From: Mustela lutreola
Taxonomy: Eukaryota > Chordata > Mammalia > Carnivora > Mustelidae
Length of the DNA: 64,000 nt
Direction: 5' to 3'
NCBI RefSeq assembly: GCF_030435805.1
Contig: NC_081305.1
Span: forward strand, 54,160,001-54,224,000
Positions 20,820-33,900 of the stretch are shown here, piece by piece. The notes below the pieces were generated by a model, which ran no database searches, was not told where the DNA came from, and saw only the letters and a program-made list of their open reading frames with translations. Each line of letters opens with the position of its first letter. Position 1 is the first letter of the stretch. Made by a program: the position numbers and the translations under genes.

Positions 20820-21920
20820 AGCTACTACATTTCACTTCCGACCCCAGAGGTATGCGTTTGCCACACACTGAGCCATTTTTTGACACCAGGTAGGTGTCCT
20901 ACAATTTAATTCCACTCTTACACTGCCTATCTGGCGGTGGCATCAGATCCCACAGGGGACAGTCTCAGTCCCACGAGGGCGCCCCTCTCCCTTGCTTCAG
21001 ATGCCACCTGCGCTTCTGATGGACTGGCCATAGATGGAGGTTCCCACTACCCTCTGTTGGGTTTCATAACTTTCTAGAATAGCTCACAAAGCTCAGGGAA
21101 ATTCTTCCTTATGTTTTCTGACTTATTATAAAAGGATAAAATCAAGGCTACAGGTGAGTTGGGCACCTGAGTGGCTCAATCGGTTAAGTGTCTTCTTTTG
21201 GCTCAGGTCATGATCTCAGGGTCCTGGGATCAAGTCCCACATCGGGCTGCTTCTTACTCTCCCTCTGCCCCTCCTCCCCCACTCATTCTCTGTCCCTCTT
21301 TCTCTCAAATAAATAAATAAATAAAATCTTAAAAAATAAGAAAGGACACAAATTCATACCAGCCAAATGAGATTTGTAGGGGGAGGTCAGGGAGGGTCCC
21401 AACTGTGATGCTTCTGTGTCCTCAAGATGCATTGCCTTCTCAGCATGTGGATGTGTGTCACCAGCCAAGAAGCTCACCTGAGCCTTGGTGTCCAGAGTTT
21501 TTAGTGGTTTTTTTTTAGTGTTTTTTTTTTTTTTAATGTAGCCATAATGAGTTGAATCATTGGTCATATGATGTGGTTGAACTCAATCCCTAGTCCCTAG
21601 ACCCTTTTCCCTCCCAGGGGGTTCAGGCTGACGTCACAAGGCTCAAAGCCCCAAAGCCCTAAGGACATGGTTGGTCTTTCCAGCATGGAAAGCCCCCACC
21701 TTCAAACCATCTAGGGTCCCACCGTGAGTCGCCCTGTTACCATAAACTTAGGTGTGGTCTCAGGGCCCGTCGTAAATATCAAAGACACTTCTGTAGCTCA
21801 GAAAATTGCAAGAGTTTTAGAGGTTCCCTTCCAGGAGCCAGGAACAAAGGCCTGACAAAATCTTTATTGTACAACACATACCAGCTTTGGACTACCATTT
21901 TTTATCTTACATCACAGGTA
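20820..21920 (-). mobile_element. LTR-type fossil, copy B, carrying a CAN SINE
   Basis: Same family as copies A and D: GGCATCAGATCCCACAGG, GTCCCACGAGGG, TAGCTCACAAAGCTCAGG, TTATTATAAAAGGATAAAA. A CAN SINE (21162-21340) sits inside it. Confidence 0.6.
21162..21340 (+). mobile_element. CAN SINE nested in the LTR-type copy B
   Basis: Forward copy with an (AAAT)n tail. Confidence 0.92.
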
Positions 21921-22104
21921 TCCTGTCCTGTTCTCTCTGAGCCTGCTTTCAACACTTTCTTTCCCAGCAGCTTTCAGTAGATCTCATTCTCTACTGGTGG
22001 ATTTCCACCTAATTTGTCATCTCAAAAATCCCTTCATTTTCCTCAAATTGCTCCAAGAGAACATAAAAACTCAGAAGGAAGGTAGCCAGAATAGCTCAGA
22101 AAGG

Positions 22105-22240
22105 CCATACATTCAGCTCTGACCTTGGGCAAGACATTAACCTCTCTGTGCCTTCGTGTCCTCACCTGTAAAATGAGAATAATACCTATTAGGGCTGCTG
22201 TGAGATTGGACTAGATAAAGCCACTTGGAATAGAGTCCAG
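22105..22240 (+). mobile_element. MIR relic
   Basis: GACCTTGGGCAAGACATTAAC, CTCTCTGTGCC and TGTAAAATGAGAATAATACC are the MIR core. Confidence 0.75.
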
Positions 22241-22455
22241 TTACCTCCAAGTTTTCAAAAAATGTGTTATTTTCTCCCGCTGTGACATCATCATTGTCGC
22301 TGGTCTGGAATGCAGCATACAGAAGAAGACAAAGCTCTGGCATCAAAACAAGTTTATCTTGGCTGGTTTTGTTGCATGTTTGCCAAAATGACATGAGTGA
22401 CTTCTCTGAGCATTGTTTATTGGTCAGTAAAATGGTGTGAGGGGTGGGTAATTAG

Positions 22456-22642
22456 GGGTGCCTGGGTGGCTGAGTTGGTTAAGTGGCTGACCCTTGATTT
22501 TGGCTCGGGTCATGATCTCAGGGTCCTAGGATCAAGCCCTGAGTCAGGTGCTGTGCTCAGTGGGGAGCCTGCTTGAGATTCTCTCTCCCCCTCTCTCTGC
22601 CCCTCTTCCACCTCAAATAAATAAATAATTTTTTTTTTTCAA
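22456..22642 (+). mobile_element. CAN SINE
   Basis: Forward copy flanked by GGTAATTA / GGTAACTA. Confidence 0.92.
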
Positions 22643-22669
22643 ACAGGGGGGGTAACTAATCCATGTATA

Positions 22670-22980
22670 GGTAACCCCCATGCAGTAGTATCATCAGGTC
22701 TAAGGGGCTGTGCCTTTTTATTTTGTTAGATAAGACCAAACTGCCCTCCAGAAGATACTGGTTTTTTGTTTGTTTGTTTTGTGTCTTTTAGGTTATTATG
22801 ACTTAGGGACAACTCAAGAGAATTTGGGAGGGGGGATGAGAGAAGTATTCTGTGTCTTGGTGGTCGTCATGGTTACATGGCTATGCATTTGATGCGTTTG
22901 TCCAAAATTTGGAACTATACACCAGAAAGAGTTCATTTACTTGTATTAAAAGAATATGAATATAAATATAAAACATATTA
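22670..22980 (+). mobile_element. L1 3' UTR fragment
   Basis: CCAAACTGCCCTCCAGAAG, then TATTCTGTGTCTTGGTGG, TGGTTACATGGCTATGCAT and ACTATACACCAGAAAGAGT resemble old L1 3' ends. Confidence 0.55.
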
Positions 22981-23039
22981 AGCACTTTTTGAAAGATTAT
23001 GTTCGTAAAGTTTAAATGAGATAATACAAGGGAACATGT

Positions 23040-25239
23040 CTACGTAATCTCCCTTTTGGGACCCTTAGGCCTACAGACTCCCACTGCCACTTTAGCAGAC
23101 GCTTCTAGCAAATCTCAACTTTCAAGTGGTCTGAAAATCATTCATAGCCAAATGGCATTAGGGGGATTCCTTTCAGACCTAGCCCACAAATCTGACCCCT
23201 TCACTCCAGTAACCTCTTGCCAAGCACTCTGGCCACCACAGGGTGGGGGCAAAAGTGCCCTGCTCCAAGGCCCAATGTGGGACGCAGGCCTGAGCAGTGA
23301 CTGCTGACCTAAGCATGTTTGACTGGGAGCCTAGTAACCTGGATCCTCCACTTCCTCATGAAAGCCAGCAGGAAAGCCCTTCCCATGTATGAGACAAAGG
23401 TACTGGGAACCTGGAGTGCGAATTAGAGTCTGGACGAGGCTGGGAAGGAGTGAGAAGGTTGAGAATCCTAAGGCCAAGCGGACAAGAGAGGGAATTCTAT
23501 CTGTGATGTGTGAGGAGAAGATCCTTGGGAGTGCCCCAAGGTTAATTCTGGGGGAGGTGTGAGGGCAAGAGCAGGCAGGCCCAGGTGTGGGGGGAAGGGG
23601 AGAGTGCAGGAGGTTATGCTGATGAGGTGGAAGGTACAGGAGGTCCTGGGATTGATGGCCTGGATGCTGAAGATGACTCAGGGATGCTAAAAGTGAGTGA
23701 GATGATAGGGAAACCAAGGAAAGAGGGGTCTTAGGACAGTGACTGTGGGAGAAAGTTGGAAGAATGGGGGTAAGATGCTGGGTCTTCTGGGAGTGTAAGA
23801 GGAAGCCCAGGAGAGGGGAAGCTGCTGCAGCTAAGGGAGGCCCTGAGAATCACTCTCTGCACCAAGAAGGTTCTGCTCTGAGGGCTGAGGGGACTGTCGC
23901 TGAGTTGAGGAGTGCTGTGTGGGAGTTCTCCAAATGTGGGGGAGCTCCCCAGGTGACCCCCCTGAATGCAGGTAACCCTGAAAAAAAGATGACAATGGAA
24001 AGGATCATCCCAAATGTATGGCAAAGGGAAAGGGGCGATTCCAAAGAAGGGAGAGACCCTGAATTTTACACACCTCTTGACAGTGCAGGGAGAGGGCTGT
24101 GAGAAGGGAGGCCTCAAGAAAGAGGGAGGTTCACAGGGCAGGAATGACCCCCTTTACGAGAAAGATACCCTGGGGCATCCTGAGTGTGAGGGAGCTAGCA
24201 GTGAGGACAGAGGTCCTAGGGAGACAGTGGGATGTCTAAGGGAGGGAACCCAGCAGAGGAGCTGGCAGAGAAGACCCTCAGGTCGGGGGAGTGGGTATAT
24301 GAAAGTGTAAGGGTGTCCTACAGATGACCTCCTGAATTTCAGAAGTGTCAATAAAACACCTGGAAAGATGGGGTTGGGGGAGGGGAGAATGGCAGTGAGG
24401 GGCTGGGCCCTAAGGAATAAGAAGGGGAAGAAATACAGGTCTGAAGGCAGACATGTCCCTGGAGACCCTCTCCCCCTGGATATGAAGGACACCTGGGATC
24501 TCCTGAAGGAGTGGGGGCCTTCAGAATGGCTGTCCCCCCTTACAGGGCTCAAGGACTTCCCAAGGGGATGGTGGGCTGGGAAGGAAGGGGAAAGGGGCTA
24601 GAAGGAGAGGAGGCTGGACTCCTGAGGGTGGGGAGGTCCCATCTCCTTTCTGAAGGGCCTAGAAGTTGGGGGAGGGGAGGCATAAACAACAAGGGGGGGG
24701 GGGAATCCTGACCTTGTGGGCTGGGAACCACTCCTCAGTCTGCAGGACTCTTTTAGGAAGAAGGGGGTAACTCTTGGGTAAAAGTCTAGCGACCCCTGGG
24801 CTGGGAGGAACGCAGTGAGGCCAGAGCCCCCAGAGGTGGGGAGAGTCTCTAAGGGGGTAAGGAAGAGAGGTGGGGGGGGAGAGGGAGGATGTAAGGGTAG
24901 GGGCGGCAGTGGGAGGAGCCCCCAAGACCCAGAGGCCCTGACGCTTACCCTGCACTCCTGAGGGCCCCCAAGTTGGATGGGTTGAAAGAGCGGGTAAGGC
25001 TCAAGGGAGAGCAGGGACCCCAAGGGCATCCCAGGGTCCCCTGGAGGGGATGGAAGCGAGGACTTAAGGGAATGAATGGAGGCTCTAAAGGTCCAGTCTT
25101 GGGACTTTGCCCGAGGCCCGTGGGGGACGTGAAAGGAAGGGGATCCTAAGGTGGGTGGAGATGAGGCAGTGGGCTCCCTCGTGGGCCAAGAAGACCCCTG
25201 GGCAGGATCCCCCCTCCAAGTTTCACTCGGCATCTCCAG
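23040..25239. other. Purine-rich intergenic stretch, no gene recognised
   Basis: Long GA-rich + strand DNA without CAN SINEs. Open frames occur on the complementary, pyrimidine-rich strand because stop codons are rare there; none has protein-like content. It leads into the CCAAT-rich island at 25.24 kb. Confidence 0.5.
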
Positions 25240-25760
25240 GCCTGGGGAGAATCTCCACCGCCTCCCGCCCCCGCCCCCCCCGCCCCGCCCCAGCATGCTA
25301 CAGACGCCACACAACAGTGACAATGGCATCCGACGACGCTGGACGATGGAGCAAGAAGGCCCGGAGAAGGGCCGGAGAGACCATAACCAATCACAGAGCA
25401 AGGGAGCGCTCAGAAATATACCCAATCAAAGAGCAAGAGGTCTGGCTCGCCGACAGGACGGCAGCGGGGCGGGGACTCGAAAGCAGCGCGAGCTCACTCG
25501 CCAATCGGAGCCAAGGATGACTATCTTGCGATGCGTTACGCATACGGAGTGGGCGGAGCTCCAACGTATAGCCGGCTGCGTTCCCCAGCGAATCGGAAGT
25601 TTCGCTGCCCGGGACTCAGGGGTTGATTGGTCGCGTTCAGAAGGTGCCTGTCCAGTTTGGAAGACGCAGAAAGGACCTTCCCTTAGAGACCCAAGAGCCC
25701 GCCTCCACTCTCTAGTGCGGGCGGAGGATCTTAAAGCGCCGGGTCCTTGGTAAATTGACG
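25240..25760. promoter_or_regulatory. Orphan GC-rich island with four CCAAT boxes
   Basis: CpG-dense DNA with GC boxes (about 25262-25292 and 25460-25475), CCAAT at 25387, 25422 and 25501, and reversed ATTGG at 25626. It looks like a TATA-less, perhaps bidirectional promoter. No recognised exon follows closely on either strand; the nearest gene start is C19orf84, 2.6 kb to the right. Confidence 0.55.
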
Positions 25761-25854
25761 ATCGGACCCTGATGAGAGAAGTAGGAGAAAACAGAGCAGA
25801 ACGGGAAGCAGTTCCGTTCTGCTGCAGTCGAGCAGGAAGCGCCAAGTGGCGAAG

Positions 25855-25965
25855 AGGGAACTCGAAAAGCTTAGGCAGCTTGCCTTAGGTCCCGCGCTCG
25901 TCGGTGGCGGAGCGGGGATTCGAACCCCATTTTGGAGACCCGTCTGAACAAAATAGTCCTGCCTC
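25855..25965 (-). mobile_element. MIR relic
   Basis: GCAGCTTGCCTTAGGTCCCG, then GTGGCGGAGCGGGGATTCGA: the reversed MIR core, including the tRNA-like box. Confidence 0.7.
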
Positions 25966-26066
25966 TTCCGGATAGGACATAACGGTTGGATGAGACCCGA
26001 AGCCTAATCACGCTCGCCCGGAAAGGAAAGCCCCTGCTTTGGGATAAAAAAATCTTCCCATTCCAG

Positions 26067-26272
26067 GGACGCCTGGGTGGCTCAGTCGGTTAAGCGTCTT
26101 CCTTCAGCTCAGGTCATGATCTCAGGGTCGTGGGATCGATCCCGGCGTGGGGCTTTCTACTCAGCCGGGAGCCTGTTTCTCCCTCTCCCTCTGCCTGCCC
26201 CTCTGCCTGCTGGTGCTCTCTTTGTCCGACAAAGAAATAAAATCTTAAAAAACAACAATAACAACACAAAAA
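26067..26272 (+). mobile_element. CAN SINE
   Basis: Forward copy with (AACAA)n tail. Confidence 0.93.
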
Positions 26273-26284
26273 AACCTTTCAATC

Positions 26285-26650
26285 CCAGCCACCTGGCCTT
26301 TGCTCACACCATTTCTTCTACATCAAATACCCACTCACTCTAGATCAAAGGCCACCTTTCCTAAAAACAAAACAACAAAACAAAAAACCCAAAGAAGCCC
26401 CACACCTGCGCAGCAATGTTTTCCTGGCCCCCAACCTTACCCCTTTAACCTCAGGAGCATCACTCATTGCTCGCCTCCTGTTCTGTTTGCAAGCTCTCAT
26501 CACCTGGGAATGTTACCGTCCATCTCTGTGTCTGACCCCCACCCCTCAAGACAGACTCCTTAGAGGGCAGGTGACGTCTCTGAGTCACCAGCATCACCCA
26601 GCACAGGTCGTGGATTCCAGAGAACTCAATAAATGGAAGGTCTTGGGTAT
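26285..26650 (+). mobile_element. L2 3'-end relic
   Basis: CTGGCCTTTGCTCACACCAT, then CTTAGAGGGCAGGTGACGTCT and CCAGCACAGG..AATAAATGGAAG follow the L2 3' end. Confidence 0.6.
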
Positions 26651-26754
26651 CTGGGCTTTCCCATTCCTAAAGAGGGATATTGTGAAGTTCTGTTAAAAAA
26701 AAAAAAAAAATTATGTTCAAAGACACTGCTCTGGCCAAAAGCTCTGCATTATCC

Positions 26755-26759
<5 letters not shown>

Positions 26760-26789
<30 letters not shown>

Positions 26790-26952
26790 CATTTATTTGG
26801 CAGAGAGAGAGCATAAGCAGGGGGAGCTGCAGGCAGAGGAGAAGCAGTCATCCCACTGAGCAAGGAGCCCCATGTGGGACTCAGTCCCAAGACCCTGGGA
26901 TTAAGATCTGAGCCAGAGGCAGATGCTTAACCAACTGAGCCACTCAGGCATC
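26760..26952 (-). mobile_element. CAN SINE
   Basis: Reverse copy whose tail is an (AAAAC)n run on the + strand. Confidence 0.9.
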
Positions 26953-26954
26953 TG

Positions 26955-27250
26955 GGACTTTGCATCATCCTTGATTCCTCATTAATCACCCCCAGAAGCC
27001 CTGCAACAAATTCTGATGGTTCTTCCAAAAAACATCCTAAATCCATTCATATCTTCCCATCCCCACTCCCCTACCCACCCCTGCTTGGGTGTCACCACCA
27101 CTCCTGGCCTGAAGGATATCAGCATGCTCCCTTGCTTTCCACCAGAGCCTGTTCTCCAAACTGCTGACACAGTGCTTTTCCTCAAACATAAGTCAAAGTA
27201 TGTCACACCTCAGCTTACAAATGTTTGAAGCCATCTCAGTGTTCTAAAAT

Positions 27251-27281
<31 letters not shown>

Positions 27282-27360
27282 ACCCAACACCCCCAAACCC
27301 CAAAGTCTTCACTGCAGCCTATCATGTCCTACATAATCTGGCTCCTACTTGAGTCTCCAT
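26955..27360 (+). mobile_element. L2 relic
   Basis: CATCATCCTTGATTCCTC, CTCCAAACTGCTGACACAGTG and AGTCTTCACTGCAGCCTATC with CATAATCTGGCTCC follow L2 wording. Confidence 0.6.
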
Positions 27361-27369
27361 TAAGAACAC

Positions 27370-27490
27370 AGAATTGAGGTTCAAATTTCACTTGTGCCAC
27401 TTCCTAGCTCTCTGACCTTGAGAAATTTACTTGGACTCTCTGAGGCACAGTCTGATCATCTGTGAAGGGAGGATTAAATAAATTAGAATT
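27370..27490 (+). mobile_element. MIR relic
   Basis: CACTTGTGCCACTTCCTAGCT, CTGACCTTGAGAAATTTACTT and CATCTGTGAAGGGAGGATT are MIR core words. Confidence 0.65.
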
Positions 27491-27539
27491 CTCAAAGAAA
27501 TAAATTAGAATTATTAATTAAAATGGACCTCTATTTTAT

Positions 27540-27890
27540 AAAATAAGTGAGTAGCATTCCTCAAAATTGTTAAGGTTGTAAAAAGTCAGGAAAGACAGAG
27601 AGGCTGCAGCCGAACGAGGAGACAAAGGAGATTGGATGATAAATGTCAACCTGCATCAGCTTCTGGAACAGAAAATAGATGACCTGAGTGTGAAAACTGG
27701 TAAATTTCAAATAAAGTCTGGATTTGGCTAATAGTCATGTTAGTTTCTTAGTTGCAACAAAGTTTCCGCAACCATGTAAGAAGATAACATTGGGGGAAGC
27801 TGGGTGAGGACTGTATGAGGACTCTCTGTATTAACTTTGTAACTTTTCTGTAAACAGAAATAGAAATTCTGTAAACAGAATACAAAGGTA
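27540..27890 (+). mobile_element. L1 3' UTR fragment
   Basis: CAAATAAAGTCTGGATTTGG, AGATAACATTGGGGGAAGCTGG and GACTCTCTGTATTAACTTTG match the usual L1 3' UTR order. Confidence 0.65.
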
Positions 27891-27900
27891 TTCCAAGAGA

Positions 27901-27945
27901 GGGGCGCGTGGGTGGCTCGGTGAGTTAAGCGTCTGCCTCAACTCC
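27901..27945 (+). mobile_element. CAN SINE head fragment
   Basis: Only the first 45 bases (GGGGCGCGTGGGTGGCTCGG and so on) remain. Confidence 0.8.
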
Positions 27946-28229
27946 AACCCATCTACTTCTCCCTCTGTCCTAAAGAGCATCCAGATGTCCTGATTTCCCT
28001 TTGGTCCTAAAGAACACCATCAGGCCCCCAGAAGAAAAGGCCAGAAACAGGTGGAAAGATAGGAAAGGGTTGGGGTCCTGACTTCTAGGTCTGAGGAAGC
28101 AGAGGTCTGGGGGTCCGGATTCCTGGGTCTGAGCGTGGAAGACGCTCAGGGACCAGACTTCTGCGTCTCGGGGAGATGGGGCCTGCAGACTAAGATATGT
28201 AGGGTTGAGGCATTAGATCCTGCAACTCT

Positions 28230-28381
28230 GGTGTACTTGCCTGGGGCTCTTCACGTCCGCCGGCCACGCCCCACTCCAGACAAAGTCCCGGGCACTTTTT
28301 TCCAGACCCCTCCGCGCCTCCCTGCGCCCTGGAGAAATCGTGGCGAAGGTGCTAGAAGACGCTTGAGACACCCTTGTAAAG
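28230..28381 (+). promoter_or_regulatory. Probable C19orf84 proximal promoter / 5' UTR
   Basis: A short GC-rich stretch with several CpGs (CACGTCCGCCGGCCACGCCCC at its left end) sits directly upstream of the first coding exon. No TATA box is evident. The transcription start was not located. Confidence 0.4.
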
Positions 28382-29613
<1,232 letters not shown>

Positions 29614-30236
29614 GACCCTGAAAGTCCAGCTCCCCAGACTCCTGAGAAGGGTCACCAGGAGGGTTTTCCTGGAGCCCAGGGTGACCTCAGCTATGGCAGA
29701 AATACCCCAAGAAACACCACCCTCCCATGTTTCTTCTCCCAAAACCACAGCCTCAGGAGTGGGTCTTGCGAGTCACCCCGTGAAAACCGGAGCTGACTTG
29801 GGATCCCACACCAACAAAAGCCCTGAGCCTCATATCCACCCAAAGCCATGCCTGTCCCCATTCCCAGCACTACCCCAACTACAGTGACAGCCCCAACCCC
29901 ATCCCCACCCGCCTCTGTAACCCCAGTCCCATCCCCACTCTCAATGCCATATCCCCAGCCCCACTCATTCCCATTTCTGTCCCCATCTCCACCCTCAGTC
30001 TCAGCTCTGCACACTCTTTCTCGACTACCTCAGGCCAACCCAGTCCTCATCCTTAACTGCCTCCTAAACTTGACCCCAAACCCAGCCCATCTTTGATCCC
30101 AGCCAATACCGTCCCATCCTTCTTCCGGTCCCAGCCCCAATTGTGACATGCCCTGTGACCCACCTGCAAAGAACATTGGCCCAACATACCCAGACACCTG
30201 CTGCCCCGCCTCCCTCACCCCTGGTTGAACAATAAA
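29614..30236 (+). other. C19orf84 3' UTR ending at AATAAA (30231-30236)
   Basis: From the stop to AATAAA at 30231 there is no repeat insertion. The stretch 29845-30060 is a C-rich degenerate tract of CCCCA-type words, which keeps several frames open without looking like protein. The poly-A signal lies 700 bases before the LIM2 start codon. Confidence 0.6.
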
Positions 30237-30499
30237 TGGATGGCTGCCCCTATGTCTTGTGTCTCTGTGTGTGCTTACGCAGCTCAGGCTAACCCAGTGG
30301 GTGCTGTGAGCAAGACCTGTGAAAGGGTGGTGGGGTCGTTGGGAGGGTCACAGAGAGAGGCCAGTGGGGCCAGGGGCTGCGGGGAGGGAGCGCTTGGATC
30401 CCTGTTTCAGCGAATTCCATTTGGGGCCTCTGCCACCACTGCACTTCTGCCTGCTGGAAGCTGCTGGGTCACAAGGCCATTGTGTGGGGAGGCTTAAGG

Positions 30500-30604
30500 G
30501 ATTTGGGGGACCCAGGGAGCAGAGAGGCCAGCAACCTGGCTCGGCTCAGTTTGCACAGAAGGGCCGAGGCAGACAGAGGGCTTGTGGTAGGCTCTGCCAC
30601 TCAG
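30500..30604 (+). other. Candidate non-coding first exon of LIM2 (end only)
   Basis: A strong donor, CACTCAG followed by GTAAGG, ends a possible exon at 30604, and a good acceptor-like run precedes the LIM2 ATG at 30931. The left edge is not determined. This is inferred from splice-site form and from LIM2 genes having a 5' untranslated exon. Confidence 0.35.
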
Positions 30605-30930
30605 GTAAGGACCAGCATTGGACCTCTAGGTTCCCTCCTCCACCCAGACCTAGGGATCCATGCTCTAGCTCCTTCCTCCCCCAGGGGCCTGCTGGTATCC
30701 CAGCCCCTAGCTCCCTCCTCACTTAGGACCCAAGAGCCCAGGGCTCCAACCTCCTCCCCATCCAGGAACCGAGGGCCCAGGCCCCCAGCTCCTTCCTCTC
30801 CTAGGGACCTGCTGTCCCAGCCATTAGCAACCTCCGCATCTGGGATCCGGGAGTCTAGGTCCCCAACTCCTCGTCCCTCCACCGGGAGTCCAGCTCCTGA
30901 CCCCACCTCTTCCCATCTCCACAGATCACC

Positions 30931-33900
30931 ATGTACAGCTTCATGGGTGGCGGCCTCTTCTGTGCCTGGGTGGGGACCATCCTCCTGGTGGTGGCCACAG
31001 CCACAGACCACTGGATGCAGTACCGGCTGTCGGGGTCCTTTGCCCACCAGGGCCTGTGGCGATATTGCCTGGGGAACAAGTGCTACCTGCAGACAGAGAG
31101 CATTGGTAAGGCTCCGGGGCTGGGGCTGGGCTGGGGCTGGGCTCAGAGGCCCCCTCGGGGCACACCCTCGCCACCTGTTTGGCTGGTGGGGAACTCTGTG
31201 GCTCAGAGAGGGACCAGCCAGAGATCGCTTTGCACAAAAGGGAAAGAACTGGGATTTCAGGAATTTCTTTCCGGTACAATTATGAAATGTACTAGAGGTT
31301 AAGTAGACAGGTGACATTTCCAGGCACGGGCTCAGTGGAGCAGCTGCGGGGACAGGGCTGTCAGAATAGTGTTTCCTAAATATCCATGATGTATCAGGAA
31401 CCAGGTTGCGTACTGTGGGATACAGAAGCAATAGGGACCCTAAATTTGCTAAATACCGGATGGTAGGTTTTTTTTTTTTTTTTAAGATTTTGGGTTTTTT
31501 TTTTTTTTTAAGATTTTATGTATTTATTTGTCAGAGAGAGAGAGAAGGAGCACATGCAGACAGAGTGGCAGGAAGAGACAGAGAGAGAAGCAGGCTCCCT
31601 GCTGAGCAAGGAGCCCGATGTGAGACTCTATCCCAGGATGCTGGGATCATGACCTGAGCTGAAGGCAGCGGCTTAACCAACTGAGCCACCCAGGCATCCC
31701 CCGGATGGTAGTTTTTAATAGCTACTGTGCACCAGGCTTTGTAATATATATATATGTCTGTATGTCTATATATATATGTGTGTGTATGTGCACATTATAA
31801 TATATGTTGTAAAAATGGCAAAAAATAGCTTTTCCAACATACAGTTCTTGCAAGCTACATTATAATAACATATTATAAATATAATATATAATATAATATA
31901 CTCTATATCTCTATGTATAGCTCTCCATATGCATATACATATACATATGTACATTCATATATATGGAGATATACTTACATATATTTTATATTACATAATA
32001 TATAATATGCACTACATAGTAATAAATTAATACACAATATACATTATATAAAAATAAATTAAGAATATATAAGGTGTATTATATATTAATAAATTAAGAA
32101 TATATAATGTCACATATTTTCTATGTACCAAATAGTAGTAGTAGTAATAATAATGATGATGATGACTGGCATTAATTGAAAGTCATTGAGTCCTACATGC
32201 TATTCTAAGTGCTTGACTTGGATTAATGCCCTTTGGTCTCCCAACAACACTGAGGGTGGTACCACTGTGTGTGTGAATAAAACAAGAGACTCGGGGCACC
32301 TGGGGGGCTCTGTCCTTGAGTGTTTGCCTTCTGCTCAGGTCATGATCCTAGGATCCTGGGATGGAGCCCCTCATTGGGCTCCCCGCTCAGTGGGAAGCCT
32401 GCTTCTCCCTCTCCCACTCCCCCTGCTTGTGTTTCCTCTCTCACTGTCTCTGTCAAATAAATGAATAAAATCTTAGAACAACAACAACAACAAAAAAAAA
32501 CAAAAAAAAACAAAAAAAAACACATGAGCCTTGCCCTCAAAAAGCCAAACATTCTCTCCAGGGGGTTTTGGGAGGAGGAGCCAACCCTCCAGAGCCCTTA
32601 GGGCAGATTTCACTGCCCCATCTCACTGAACCTGTCTGGGAGAGGAAACAGGATGCCCGGGTGCAGGAGGGGTAAACTGAGGCAGGAAGCAATGGAAAGA
32701 CGTACCCCAGCCGCCAGCTCCTGGGCTCGGTCAGCCTCCCGATTTCATGCATCCCTTTCATTCCCGGAGGTCTCATTCGTCACACTTCCACCATTTCTCC
32801 TGCTTCAGCCTGGGAATGCCCTAAGGACACCCACATCCCAGTCTATCTTCTCTCTGTTGGGGATGGAGGAGAGGAAGGCAGGATGCAGGTCTGCAAGTCC
32901 ATTTGACCTTGAAGCCAAAATCCTCACCCTGATAGATTGCTGGGTATCTGTCCACACAGCTGGCTCCCGGTGCAGGTCAACTGTAACTGGCTCACCAGGC
33001 CCAGAGCAGGCATACGTGAACTCGCCGGGGCCAACTCCAGCCACAGACACGTGTGTATAGTGTTTTTTATAAAGTTTCTGATGTCGCCAGAAAAATCTGG
33101 ACTTGCGGCTGTCTTTGAAAAATCCATTTTTGCCTCCTTTGAAGGCGGTCTACCAGTCAGGGGCCCTCAGGAGATAGGTGGCACACCGTGACTGGAACAG
33201 GGAGAGTTTTCTCTGAAGATGGAGCTCAGAGGTAGTAATGGGTCACCTGGCATGGGACACAGGTGCCCTGTTCGCCGCAGCCCCTACCTCAGCCTGCTGG
33301 GGGACAGATAAGCTGCTCTCTTTTTGCAGCTGGAGGCAACCCTCAGAGATGTTTGCATTTTGCACTCCTACCTCAGTGGGACCACGGGGAGGACATAGGC
33401 AAAAACATGTCCCGTAAGTCTTCCAGCCTTTTAAATACTCAGAGGCATCCGTAGTTTCCTGGGGCTGCCGTGACAAAGGACCATGGACTGAGTGACTCAA
33501 ACAACAGAAACGTACCATCTCACAGCTCTGGAGGCTGGGGGTCTGATAACTGAGGTCAGCAGAGTTGGTTCCTTCCGAGGCCATGAGGGAGGATCTGTTG
33601 CCTGGCTTCTGGTGGAGGCTGGCTCTCTCCTGGCTGGCATTCTTTGGCATTTATTAGCATGTCAGTGTGTCATCCTGATCTCTGTTTCATTTTCACATGG
33701 TGCTCCCCACCCTCCCGCATGTCTGTCTTTCTCCAGCTTTCCCCATTTTGTGAGGATACTTGTCAGTCAGTTAGGATTAGGAATCCACTCTGCTACAGTG
33801 AGACCTTAAATACCTTGGCAATGAGCCTATTTCCAAAAAAGGTCCTACTCTGAGGATTGCAGCTTCCTTCCACATACGAATTTGGGGGTTTGGGGGTTGT

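Noticed and set aside
24598-25425. A 275-codon open frame on the - strand
   Set aside because: The - strand is pyrimidine-rich here, so stop codons are rare by composition; the peptide is low-complexity Pro/Ser/Leu with no domain.
25151-25753. A 200-codon open frame on the + strand across the GC-rich island
   Set aside because: It opens at GTG, not ATG, and has no protein-like conserved pattern; open frames are common in CpG-rich DNA.
25900-25950. A tRNA-like T-arm on the - strand (GGGGATTCGAACCCC)
   Set aside because: The flanks match the reversed MIR consensus (GCAGCTTGCC, GTGGCGGAG), and no anticodon arm or acceptor stem can be formed.
29848-30096. A Pro/Ser/Thr-rich + strand frame after C19orf84
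   Set aside because: It is the translation of a C-rich degenerate tract in the 3' UTR; all frames look equally biased.
30482-31285. A 267-codon + strand frame over LIM2 exon 1
   Set aside because: It reads the LIM2 exon in another frame and opens without a usable ATG context; LIM2 explains the coding signal.
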